Of a DNA stretch of 64,000 nucleotides, positions 1 to 8,303 are shown piece by piece. The notes beneath the pieces were generated by a model. It did not search any database and was not told the origin of the DNA. It saw nothing but the letters and a program-made list of their open reading frames with translations. The stretch spans positions 55,608,440-55,672,439 of the forward strand of contig NC_089851.1 in assembly GCF_036373705.1 (NCBI RefSeq). The letters are read 5' to 3'. A program made the translations under genes and the position numbers. The DNA comes from Amia ocellicauda (lineage: Eukaryota; Chordata; Actinopteri; Amiiformes; Amiidae). Each line of letters opens with the position of its first letter. Position 1 is the first letter of the stretch.

Positions 1-548
1 TGTAGCATAACAGCAGATCACGGACTACTGTCAATCAGATGCTTGCCTTGCCGTCCATCCATCCATCCATCTATCTATCTATCTATCTATGACTCTTGAT
101 ATCTAACTCTCTTGCTTGCTATCGCTCCCCCAATGGTCAGTAGCATTGTAGCATAACAGCAGATCACGGACCACTGTCAATCAGATGCTTGCCTTGCCGT
201 CCATCCATCCATCTATCTATCTATCTATGACTCTTGATATCTAACTCTCTTGCTTGCTATTGCTCCCCCAATGGTCAGTAGCATAGTAGCATAACAGCAG
301 ATCACGGACCACTGTCAATCAGATGCTTGCCTTGCCGTCCATCCATCTATCTATCTATCTATCTATGACTCTTGATATCTAACTCTCTTGCTTGCTATCG
401 CTCCCCCAATGGTCAGTAGCATAGTAGCATAACAGCAGATCACGGACCACTGTCAATCAGATGCTTGCCTTGCCGTCCATCTATCTATCTATCTATCTAT
501 GACTCTCGATATCTAACTCTCTTGCTTGCTATCGCTCCCCCAATGGTC
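1..548 (+). repeat. Satellite block A (about 4 monomers)
   Basis: This is the left end of the satellite. Each monomer starts near AGTAGCATAACAGCAG, followed by a fixed block ending TTGCCTTGCCGT, two to four CCAT units, three to eight CTAT units, and a second fixed block ending CTCCCCCAATGGTC. Starts at 2, 148, 286 and 424 give periods of 146, 138 and 138 bp. Length differences come mainly from the tetranucleotide tract. The block begins before the window and ends where the first tRNA cassette starts. Confidence 0.95.
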
Positions 549-649
549 ACGTATGTTGCATTCAACGACAAAGAAAATCGTGTGCTGGAAATGATTTCTG
601 GCAACTGTGAAGGAACTGCATGACTGCAGCAACTACAACACCTCTGTCT

Positions 650-723
650 GTCTCTGTGGCGCAATCGGTCAGCGTGTTTGGCTGTTAACTGAAAGGATGG
701 TGGTTCGAATCCACCCAGGGACG
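650..723 (+). tRNA. tRNA-Asn (GTT anticodon), copy 1
   Basis: A 74 nt cloverleaf can be folded: acceptor GTCTCTG pairs with CAGGGAC, the anticodon loop CTGTTAA gives anticodon GTT, and the T arm is GGTGG-TTCGAAT-CCACC. Sequence and length match the vertebrate nuclear tRNA-Asn family. Relative to the usual vertebrate gene as I recall it, three CpG positions in the D and anticodon stems read TG, leaving G-T wobble pairs. The gene is followed by a TTTT at 730-733, the expected pol III stop. Internal A and B boxes are recognisable, the latter as GGTTCGAATCC. Identity is secure; whether it is charged and used is uncertain because of the weakened anticodon stem. Confidence 0.9.
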
Positions 724-729
724 GCCCAC

Positions 730-733
730 TTTT
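730..733 (+). terminator. Pol III T-run after tRNA-Asn copy 1
   Basis: TTTT begins 7 nt after the discriminator base of the tRNA-Asn, a typical RNA polymerase III termination signal. Confidence 0.7.
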
Positions 734-887
734 CCCCCCGCCCCTTGTTATTGTTTCTACTTCTGGCGGTCAGCTTGCCAGACTGCGGCTACAGTAACCT
801 TAAGCTGCTTGCTGCGGACGGCCATCTTGCAAGAATGTATTGAGCGTTTAGAAACTTCCTTTCCATTGCCTAGGCCAACGTAAACTA

Positions 888-961
888 AAGCACTGCTGGG
901 AGTCGAACCCAGGGTTTCCTGTTTACAAGACCGGCGCTTTGACCAACTAAGCCACGGTGCC
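888..961 (-). tRNA. tRNA-Thr (TGT anticodon), copy 1
   Basis: On the minus strand a 74 nt cloverleaf starts GGCACCGTGGCTTAG at 961. The anticodon loop CTTGTAA gives TGT, so the gene would read the ACA codon. The T arm CTGGG-TTCGACT-CCCAG is perfect. Two weak points are visible: the acceptor stem has a C-A mismatch and a terminal G-T pair, and the anticodon stem (CCGGT against ACAGG) has one mismatch. The body is close to the Thr(AGT) gene downstream, suggesting a common origin. No TTTT lies just beyond its 3' end on the minus strand. It may be a decaying copy. Confidence 0.85.
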
Positions 962-1004
962 AGGACTCTCCCATTCCCCAGTGCCTACACTCAGGCGTAA
1001 GGCA

Positions 1005-1104
1005 CAAAACAAAACAAAACAAAACAAAACAAAACAAAACAAAACAAAACAAAACAAAACAAAACAAAACAAAACAAAACAAAACAAAACAAAACAAAAC
1101 AAAA
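1005..1104 (+). repeat. (AAAAC)n microsatellite, copy 1
   Basis: About 20 perfect pentanucleotide units lie between the two Thr tRNA genes. The opposite strand reads as an artificial Phe-Cys-Phe-Val-Leu repeat, which is not a gene. Confidence 0.97.
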
Positions 1105-1394
1105 TCTGGATGCAGGCTGCAACAAAGGAAGCACACAGAGGTGAAAACGTAAGGTTGACGGGAGCAACAAGCTCCCTGTTGCGACTGTCCAGGGGCGGCA
1201 ATGGGAATTGGACGTTAGGTGCGCATTGCGCGTGTCCTTTGGGTTCTGGTTCTTCTTTACAAACAGGCGTCTGTCCAGTTGGCTTTCCGGTTCATTACGT
1301 CCTCTGATGGCTTTACGATAAGCCTATCTTGCTAAAACTGATGGTCGACAAAGCAGAAGCACAAGCTTCGCAAGGAGCACACAAAGCCCGCCTA

Positions 1395-1468
1395 AGGCAC
1401 CGCTGGGATTTGAACCCAGGACCTCCTGTTTACTAGACAGGCGCTTTAACCAACTAAGCCACGGCGCC
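1395..1468 (-). tRNA. tRNA-Thr (AGT anticodon), copy 1
   Basis: On the minus strand a 74 nt cloverleaf starts GGCGCCGTGGCTTAG at 1468. The acceptor stem GGCGCCG pairs with CGGTGCC through one wobble, the anticodon stem CCTGT/ACAGG is perfect, and the loop CTAGTAA gives AGT (ACU codon). The T loop TTCAAAT has lost the usual CpG of the B box. This is the best-folded Thr gene of the cassette and matches the vertebrate Thr(AGT) family closely. No run of four T follows within about 35 nt on its strand, so termination is unclear. Confidence 0.92.
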
Positions 1469-1490
1469 AAATCTGCCACTGTTGCTGCTG

Positions 1491-2940
1491 ATAGTAGCAT
1501 AACAGCAGATCACGGACCACTGTCAATCAGGTGCTTGCCTTGCCGTCCATCCATCCATCTATCTAGCTATCTATCTATCTATCTATCTATGACTCTTGAT
1601 ATCTAACTCTCTTGCTTGGTATCGCTCCCCCAATGGTCAGTAGCATAGTAGCATAACAGCAGATCACGGACCACTGTCAATCAGGTGCTTGCCTTGCCGT
1701 CCATCCATCCATCCATCTATCTATCTATCTATCTATGACTCTCGATATCTAACTCTCTTGCTTGCTATCGCTCCCCCAATGGTCAGTAGCATTGTAGCAT
1801 AACAGCAGATCACGGACAACTGTCAATCAGGTGCTTGCCTTGCCGTCCATCCATCCATCCATCTATCTATCTATCTATCTATCTATGACTCTCGATATCT
1901 AACTCTCTTGCTTGCTATCGCTCACCCAATGGTCAGTAGCATAGTATCATAACAGCAGATCACGGACCACTGTCAATCAGGTGCTTGCCTTGCCGTCCAT
2001 CCATCCATCTATCTATCTATCTATCTATGACTCTCGATATCTAACTCTCTTGCTTGCTATCGCTCCCCCAATGGTCAGTAGCATAGTAGCATAACAGCAG
2101 ATCACGGACCACTGTCAATCAGGTGCTTGCCTTGCCGTCCATCCATCCATCCATCTATCTATCTATCTATCTATGACTCTCGATATCTAACTCTCTTGCT
2201 TGCTATCGCTCCCCCAATGGTCAGTAGCATTGTAGCATAACAGCAGATCACGGACAACTGTCAATCAGGTGCTTGCCTTGCCGTCCATCCATCCATCCAT
2301 CTATCTATCTATCTATCTATCTATGACTCTCGATATCTAACTCTCTTGCTTGCTATCGCTCACCCAATGGTCAGTAGCATAGTATCATAACAGCAGATCA
2401 CGGACCACTGTCAATCAGGTGCTTGCCTTGCCGTCCATCCATCCATCTATCTATCTATCTATCTATGACTCTCGATATCTAACTCTCTTGCTTGCTATCG
2501 CTCCCTCAATGGTCAGTAGCATAGTAGCATAACAGCAGATCACGGACCACTGTCAATCAGATGCTTGCCTTGCCGTCCATCCATCCATCCATCTATCTAT
2601 CTATCTATCTATGACTCTTGATATCTAACTCTCTTGCTTGCTATCGCTCCCCCAATGGTCAGTAGCATTGTAGCATAACAGCAGATCACGGACCACTGTC
2701 AATCAGATGCTTGCCTTGCCGTCCATCCATCCATCTATCTATCTATCTATCTATGACTCTTGATATCTAACTCTCTTGCTTGCTATCGCTCCCCCAATGG
2801 TCAGTAGCATAGTAGCATAACAGCAGATCACGGACCACTGTCAATCAGATGCTTGCCTTGCCGTCCATCCATCTATCTATCTATCTATCTATGACTCTCG
2901 ATATCTAACTCTCTTGCTTGCTATCGCTCCCCCAATGGTC
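1491..2940 (+). repeat. Satellite block B (about 10 monomers)
   Basis: Satellite monomers in the same orientation as block A. A roughly 440 bp three-monomer group (about 1630-2070) is repeated directly after itself (about 2070-2510). It is marked by variants such as ATCACGGACAAC, CGCTCACCC and AGTATCATAAC, so there is a higher-order repeat inside the block. The last four monomers match block A. Confidence 0.95.
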
Positions 2941-3041
2941 ACGTATGTTGCATTCAACGACAAAGAAAATCGTGTGCTGGAAATGATTTCTGGCAACTGT
3001 GAAGGAACTGCATGACTGCAGCAACTACAACACCTCTGTCT

Positions 3042-3115
3042 GTCTCTGTGGCGCAATCGGTCAGCGTGTTTGGCTGTTAACTGAAAGGATGGTGGTTCGA
3101 ATCCACCCAGGGACG
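3042..3115 (+). tRNA. tRNA-Asn (GTT), copy 2
   Basis: Identical in sequence to the copy at 650-723, including the weakened D and anticodon stems, with anticodon GTT and a TTTT at 3122. The identity shows that the changes predate the duplication. Confidence 0.9.
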
Positions 3116-3121
3116 GCCCAC

Positions 3122-3125
3122 TTTT
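3122..3125 (+). terminator. Pol III T-run after tRNA-Asn copy 2
   Basis: TTTT 7 nt after the tRNA end, as in the other copies. Confidence 0.7.
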
Positions 3126-3279
3126 CCCCCCGCCCCTTGTTATTGTTTCTACTTCTGGCGGTCAGCTTGCCAGACTGCGGCTACAGTAACCTTAAGCTGC
3201 TTGCTGCGGACGGCCATCTTGCAAGAATGTATTGAGCGTTTAGAAACTTCCTTTCCATTGCCTAGGCCAACGTAAACCA

Positions 3280-3353
3280 AAGCACTGCTGGGAGTCGAAC
3301 CCAGGGTTTCCTGTTTACAAGACCGGCGCTTTGACCAACTAAGCCACGGTGCC
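3280..3353 (-). tRNA. tRNA-Thr (TGT), copy 2
   Basis: Same 74 nt sequence as the copy at 888-961, with anticodon TGT, the same anticodon-stem mismatch and the same acceptor mismatch. Only the base pattern just outside its 3' end differs (CCAAAG in place of CTAAAG on the plus strand). No TTTT follows on its strand. Confidence 0.85.
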
Positions 3354-3396
3354 AGGACTCTCCCATTCCCCAGTGCCTACACTCAGGCGTAAGGCA

Positions 3397-3516
3397 CAAA
3401 ACAAAACAAAACAAAACAAAACAAAACAAAACAAAACAAAACAAAACAAAACAAAACAAAACAAAACAAAACAAAACAAAACAAAACAAAACAAAACAAA
3501 ACAAAACAAAACAAAA
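3397..3516 (+). repeat. (AAAAC)n microsatellite, copy 2
   Basis: About 24 pentanucleotide units, the longest of the copies. Confidence 0.97.
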
Positions 3517-3806
3517 TCTGGATGCAGGCTGCAACAAAGGAAGCACACAGAGGTGAAAACGTAAGGTTGACGGGAGCAACAAGCTCCCTGTTGCGACTGT
3601 CCAGGGGCGGCAATGGGAATTGGACGTTAGGTGCGCATTGCGCGTGTCCTTTGGGTTCTGGTTCTTCTTTACAAACAGGCGTCTGTCCAGTTGGCTTTCC
3701 GGTTCATTACGTCCTCTGATGGCTTTACGATAAGCCTATCTTGCTAAAACTGATGGTCGACAAAGCGGAAGCACAAGCTTCGCAAGGAGCACACAAAGCC
3801 CGCCTA

Positions 3807-3880
3807 AGGCACCGCTGGGATTTGAACCCAGGACCTCCTGTTTACTAGACAGGCGCTTTAACCAACTAAGCCACGGCGCC
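3807..3880 (-). tRNA. tRNA-Thr (AGT), copy 2
   Basis: Identical to the gene at 1395-1468, with a good cloverleaf, anticodon AGT, T loop TTCAAAT and no close T-run terminator. Confidence 0.92.
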
Positions 3881-3902
3881 AAATCTGCCACTGTTGCTGC
3901 TG

Positions 3903-5486
3903 ATAGTAGCATAACAGCAGATCACGGACCACTGTCAATCAGGTGCTTGCCTTGCCGTCCATCCATCCATCTATCTAGCTATCTATCTATCTATCTATCT
4001 ATGACTCTTGATATCTAACTCTCTTGCTTGGTATCGCTCCCCCAATGGTCAGTAGCATAGTAGCATAACAGCAGATCACGGACCACTGTCAATCAGGTGC
4101 TTGCCTTGCCGTCCATCCATCCATCCATCTATCTATCTATCTATCTATGACTCTCGATATCTAACTCTCTTGCTTGCTATCGCTCCCCCAATGGTCAGTA
4201 GCATTGTAGCATAACAGCAGATCACGGACAACTGTCAATCAGGTGCTTGCCTTGCCGTCCATCCATCCATCCATCTATCTATCTATCTATCTATCTATGA
4301 CTCTCGATATCTAACTCTCTTGCTTGCTATCGCTCACCCAATGGTCAGTAGCATAGTATCATAACAGCAGATCACGGACCACTGTCAATCAGGTGCTTGC
4401 CTTGCCGTCCATCCATCCATCTATCTATCTATCTATCTATGACTCTCGATATCTAACTCTCTTGCTTGCTATCGCTCCCCCAATGGTCAGTAGCATAGTA
4501 GCATAACAGCAGATCACGGACCACTGTCAATCAGGTGCTTGCCTTGCCGTCCATCCATCCATCCATCTATCTATCTATCTATCTATGACTCTCGATATCT
4601 AACTCTCTTGCTTGCTATCGCTCCCCCAATGGTCAGTAGCATTGTAGCATAACAGCAGATCACGGACAACTGTCAATCAGGTGCTTGCCTTGCCGTCCAT
4701 CCATCCATCCATCTATCTATCTATCTATCTATCTATGACTCTCGATATCTAACTCTCTTGCTTGCTATCGCTCACCCAATGGTCAGTAGCATAGTATCAT
4801 AACAGCAGATCACGGACCACTGTCAATCAGGTGCTTGCCTTGCCGTCCATCCATCCATCTATCTATCTATCTATCTATGACTCTCGATATCTAACTCTCT
4901 TGCTTGCTATCGCTCCCTCAATGGTCAGTAGCATAGTAGCATAACAGCAGATCACGGACCACTGTCAATCAGATGCTTGCCTTGCCGTCCATCCATCCAT
5001 CCATCTATCTATCTATCTATCTATGACTCTTGATATCTAACTCTCTTGCTTGCTATCGCTCCCCCAATGGTCAGTAGCATTGTAGCATAACAGCAGATCA
5101 CGGACCACTGTCAATCAGATGCTTGCCTTGCCGTCCATCCATCCATCTATCTATCTATCTATCTATGACTCTTGATATCTAACTCTCTTGCTTGCTATTG
5201 CTCCCCCAATGGTCAGTAGCATAGTAGCATAACAGCAGATCACGGACCACTGTCAATCAGATGCTTGCCTTGCCGTCCATCCATCTATCTATCTATCTAT
5301 CTATGACTCTTGATATCTAACTCTCTTGCTTGCTATCGCTCCCCCAATGGTCAGTAGCATAGTAGCATAACAGCAGATCACGGACCACTGTCAATCAGAT
5401 GCTTGCCTTGCCGTCCATCTATCTATCTATCTATCTATGACTCTCGATATCTAACTCTCTTGCTTGCTATCGCTCCCCCAATGGTC
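3903..5486 (+). repeat. Satellite block C (about 11 monomers)
   Basis: Same order of monomer variants as block B, including the internal three-monomer repeat, plus one extra monomer near the end. The extra monomer accounts for most of the longer spacing (2546 bp) between cassettes 2 and 3, the rest being the longer AAAAC tract. Confidence 0.95.
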
Positions 5487-5587
5487 ACGTATGTTGCATT
5501 CAACGACAAAGAAAATCGTGTGCTGGAAATGATTTCTGGCAACTGTGAAGGAACTGCATGACTGCAGCAACTACAACACCTCTGTCT

Positions 5588-5661
5588 GTCTCTGTGGCGC
5601 AATCGGTCAGCGTGTTTGGCTGTTAACTGAAAGGATGGTGGTTCGAATCCACCCAGGGACG
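5588..5661 (+). tRNA. tRNA-Asn (GTT), copy 3
   Basis: Same 74 nt sequence as copies 1 and 2, anticodon GTT, followed by TTTT at 5668. Confidence 0.9.
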
Positions 5662-5667
5662 GCCCAC

Positions 5668-5671
5668 TTTT
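5668..5671 (+). terminator. Pol III T-run after tRNA-Asn copy 3
   Basis: TTTT 7 nt after the tRNA end. Confidence 0.7.
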
Positions 5672-5825
5672 CCCCCCGCCCCTTGTTATTGTTTCTACTT
5701 CTGGCGGTCAGCTTGCCAGACTGCGGCTACAGTAACCTTAAGCTGCTTGCTGCGGACGGCCATCTTGCAAGAATGTATTGAGCGTTTAGAAACTTCCTTT
5801 CCATTGCCTAGGCCAACGTAAACCA

Positions 5826-5899
5826 AAGCACTGCTGGGAGTCGAACCCAGGGTTTCCTGTTTACAAGACAGGCGCTTTGACCAACTAAGCCACGGTGCC
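5826..5899 (-). tRNA. tRNA-Thr (TGT), copy 3
   Basis: Same family as 888-961, but here the anticodon stem is fully paired (CCTGT with ACAGG), so this copy folds better than copies 1 and 2. Anticodon TGT. The acceptor C-A mismatch and terminal G-T pair remain. No T-run follows on its strand. Confidence 0.87.
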
Positions 5900-5941
5900 A
5901 GGACTCTCCCATTCCCCAGTGCCTACACTCAGGCGTAAGGC

Positions 5942-5945
<4 letters not shown>

Positions 5946-5972
<27 letters not shown>

Positions 5973-6037
5973 CAAAACAAAACAAAACAAAACAAAACAA
6001 AACAAAACAAAACAAAACAAAACAAAACAAAACAAAA
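5946..6037 (+). repeat. (AAAAC)n microsatellite, copy 3
   Basis: About 18 pentanucleotide units. Confidence 0.96.
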
Positions 6038-6334
6038 TCTGGATGCAGGCTGCAACAAAGGAAGCACACAGAGGTGAAAACGTAAGGTTGACGGGAGTTA
6101 CGAGCTCCCTGTTGCGACTGTCCAGGGGCGGCAATGGGAATTGGACGTTGGCCGTTAGGTGCGCGTAGCGCGTGTCCTTTGGGTTCTGGTTCTTCTTTAC
6201 AAACCGGCGTCTGTCCAGTTGGCTTTCCGGTTCATTACGTCCTCTGATGGCTTTACGATAAGCCTATCTTGCTAAAACTGATGGTCGACAAAGCGGAAGC
6301 ACAAGCTTCGCAAGGAGCACAGAAAGCCCGCCTA

Positions 6335-6408
6335 AGGCACCGCTGGGATTTGAACCCAGGACCTCCTCTTTACTAGACAGGCGCTTTAACCAACTAAGCC
6401 ACAGCGCC
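6335..6408 (-). tRNA. tRNA-Thr (AGT), copy 3
   Basis: Anticodon AGT as in copies 1 and 2, but the anticodon stem now has one mismatch (CCTGT against AGAGG) and the acceptor begins GGCGCTG. It folds less well than the other two Thr(AGT) copies and may be losing function. Confidence 0.85.
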
Positions 6409-6430
6409 AAATCTGCCACTATTGCTGCTG

Positions 6431-7268
6431 ATAGTAGCATAACAGCAGATCACGGACCACTGTCAATCAGGTGCTTGCCTTGCCGTCCATCCATCCATCT
6501 ATCTAGCTATCTATCTATCTATGACTCTTGATATCTAACTCTCTTGCTTGGTATCGCTCCCCCAATGGTCAGTAGCATAGTAGAATAACAGCAGATCACG
6601 GACCACTGTCAATCAGGTGCTTGCCTTGCCGTCCATCCATCCATCTATCTATCTATCTATCTACCTTTGACTCTTGATATCTAACTCTCTTGCTTGGTAT
6701 CGCTCCCCCAATGGTCAGTAGCATAGTAGCATAACAGCAGATCACGGACCACTGTCAATCAGGTGCTTGCCTTGCCGTCCATCCATACATCAATCTATCT
6801 ATCTATCTATGACTCTTGATATCTAACTCTCTTGCTTGCTATCGCTCCCCCAATGGTCAGTAGCATTGTAGCATAACAGCAGATCACGGACCACTGTCAA
6901 TCAGATGCTTGCCTTGCCGTCCATCCATCCATCTATCTATCTATCTATGACTCTTGATATCTAACTCTCTTGCTTGCTATTGCTCCCCCAATGGTCAGTA
7001 GCATAGTAGCATAACAGCAGATCACGGACCACTGTCAATCAGATGCTTGCCTTGCCGTCCATCCATCTATCTATCTATCTATCTATGACTCTTGATATCT
7101 AACTCTCTTGCTTGCTATCGCTCCCCCAATGGTCAGTAGCATAGTAGCATAACAGCAGATCACGGACCACTGTCAATCAGATGCTTGCCTTGCCGTCCAT
7201 CTATCTATCTATCTATCTATGACTCTCGATATCTAACTCTCTTGCTTGCTATCGCTCCCCCAATGGTC
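6431..7268 (+). repeat. Satellite block D (about 6 monomers)
   Basis: Shorter satellite block whose last four monomers match the ends of blocks A and C. The early monomers carry private variants, for example TAGAATAAC, CTACCTTTGAC and CATACATCAAT. Confidence 0.95.
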
Positions 7269-7369
7269 ACGTATGTTGCATTCAACGACAAAGAAAATCG
7301 TGTGCTGGAAATGATTTCTGGCAACTGTGAAGGAACTGCACGACTGCAGCAACCACAACACCTCTGTCT

Positions 7370-7443
7370 GTCTCTGTGGCGCAATCGGTCAGCGTGTTTG
7401 GCTGTTAACTGAAAGGATGGTGGTTCGAATCCACCCAGGGACG
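7370..7443 (+). tRNA. tRNA-Asn (GTT), copy 4
   Basis: Same 74 nt sequence as the other three copies, although its flanks differ (for example GCACGACTGCAGCAACCAC upstream). The lack of change inside the tRNA, in the most diverged cassette, hints at either selection or homogenisation. TTTT follows at 7450. Confidence 0.9.
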
Positions 7444-7449
7444 GCCCAC

Positions 7450-7453
7450 TTTT
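7450..7453 (+). terminator. Pol III T-run after tRNA-Asn copy 4
   Basis: TTTT 7 nt after the tRNA end. Confidence 0.7.
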
Positions 7454-7601
7454 CCCCCCGCCCCTTGTTATTGTTTCTACTTCTGGCGGTCAGCTTGCCA
7501 GACTGCGGCTACAGTAACCTTAAGCTGCTTGCTGCGGACGGCCATCTTGCAAAAATGTACTGAGCGTTTGGAAACTTCCTTTCCATTGCCTAGGCCAACA
7601 T

Positions 7602-7605
7602 AAAA
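7602..7605 (-). terminator. Pol III T-run after tRNA-Thr(TGT) copy 4
   Basis: TTTT on the minus strand 3 nt beyond the tRNA. The other three Thr(TGT) copies lack it, having TTTGGTTTACG or TTTAGTTTACG there. Confidence 0.6.
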
Positions 7606-7607
7606 CA

Positions 7608-7681
7608 AGGCACTGCTGGGCGTCGAACCCAGGGTTTCCTGTTTACAAGGCAGGCGCTCTGACCAACTAAGCCACGGTGCC
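7608..7681 (-). tRNA. tRNA-Thr (TGT), copy 4
   Basis: Anticodon TGT. Compared with the other copies the acceptor stem has its terminal G-C pair (GGCACCG with CAGTGCC), and the anticodon stem is CCTGC against ACAGG, with one mismatch next to the loop. The T loop begins TTCGACG. It is the only Thr(TGT) copy with a close TTTT on its strand. Confidence 0.87.
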
Positions 7682-7732
7682 AGGACTCTCCCATTCTCCA
7701 GTACCTACACCCAGGCGTAAGAAACAAAACAA

Positions 7733-8261
7733 CTGCTTGAGGCAGACCCTCACCTGATCACCACATGTGGTTACACTTTAAGAAGGGGTGAGTTTAAGGT
7801 CATCGGTAACATCACAAAGGTTGGCAGCATTTTACATGAATATGTAAAGTAAAAAACACACACTACATGTAAATAAGCCATACTACTTGTTTAGTGTATG
7901 TAAGCTCGTTCTGTAATCATACATCATCCATACTAGTATTTAATAATTGAATTAACTATACACAACCTACTTGGTCAATTCACTCTTGTTACCGTGTAAT
8001 TACAGTGCAAGTAAATTGTAATAATTGTAGCGTTGTATATTGGGCCATATTTTACATGTAACTATATATTTCATATTTGTCCAATTAATGTACATTTGTT
8101 TTTGTTTTTTTTAGCTGGTACCAAAACATTGGTCTCTGGAACTAAAAGGTCGGAAATTGGAAGAACTATTAATGACAAATGAATGACCGCTGATACAAGT
8201 AAATAGTGTTTCCTCAAATCTAAAGTGAGACCTTTTTGAATGAATCTGTAATACATGCCCT
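7733..8261. other. Unique AT-rich DNA; possible exon at about 8115
   Basis: No repeat family or long reading frame is recognised. At 8095-8114 a pyrimidine-rich run ending TTTTTTTTAG resembles a splice acceptor. The stretch after it reads LVPKHWSLELKGRKLEELLMTNE and then a stop, which looks protein-like but is too short to assign. Confidence 0.4.
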
Positions 8262-8262
8262 A

Positions 8263-8303
8263 TACACTCACCTAAAGGATTATTAGGAACACCTGTTCAA
8301 TTT
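8263..8303 (+). repeat. Left terminal inverted repeat of the Tc1-like element
   Basis: The sequence after the TA at 8261-8262 starts TACACTCACC and continues through ATTATTAGGAACACCTGTTC. No partner is seen to the right of the transposase. Confidence 0.75.

Larger units (their letters stand above)
549..1490. repeat. tRNA cassette, copy 1
   Basis: This is a non-satellite segment of about 0.94 kb embedded between satellite blocks. It begins right after a monomer's final CAATGGTC and ends where the next monomer begins. It carries tRNA-Asn(GTT) on the plus strand, tRNA-Thr(TGT) and tRNA-Thr(AGT) on the minus strand, an (AAAAC)n tract and about 280 bp of spacer with no recognised content (1105-1390). 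The same segment recurs at 2941, 5487 and 7269. Together with its satellite block it is the unit of a larger tandem duplication. Copies 1 and 2 differ at only a few bases outside the simple repeats. Confidence 0.92.
2941..3902. repeat. tRNA cassette, copy 2
   Basis: Near-identical copy of the segment at 549-1490. It is slightly longer because the AAAAC tract has about 24 units. It lies 2392 bp after copy 1. Confidence 0.93.
5487..6430. repeat. tRNA cassette, copy 3
   Basis: Third copy, more diverged than copies 1 and 2. It has a short insertion near 6148 (TTGGCCG), GAGTTACGAG in place of GAGCAACAAG at about 6096, and changes in the Thr genes. The AAAAC tract has about 18 units. Confidence 0.92.
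7269..7732. repeat. tRNA cassette, copy 4 (left half only)
   Basis: The cassette begins as in the other copies but stops inside what should be the AAAAC tract, of which only about two units remain (GAAACAAAAC). The Thr(AGT) half is absent. This is the left edge of the 21 kb island. It is the most diverged copy. Confidence 0.9.

Noticed and set aside
607-843. 78-codon frame repeated at 2999, 5545 and 7327
   Set aside because: It runs straight through the tRNA-Asn gene in every copy. Conservation comes from recent duplication, not from protein coding.
885-1307. Long frames of Phe-Cys-Phe-Val-Leu or Lys-Gln-Asn-Lys-Thr repeats
   Set aside because: They are read-outs of the (AAAAC)n tract, which stays open in several frames because the unit is 5 bp.
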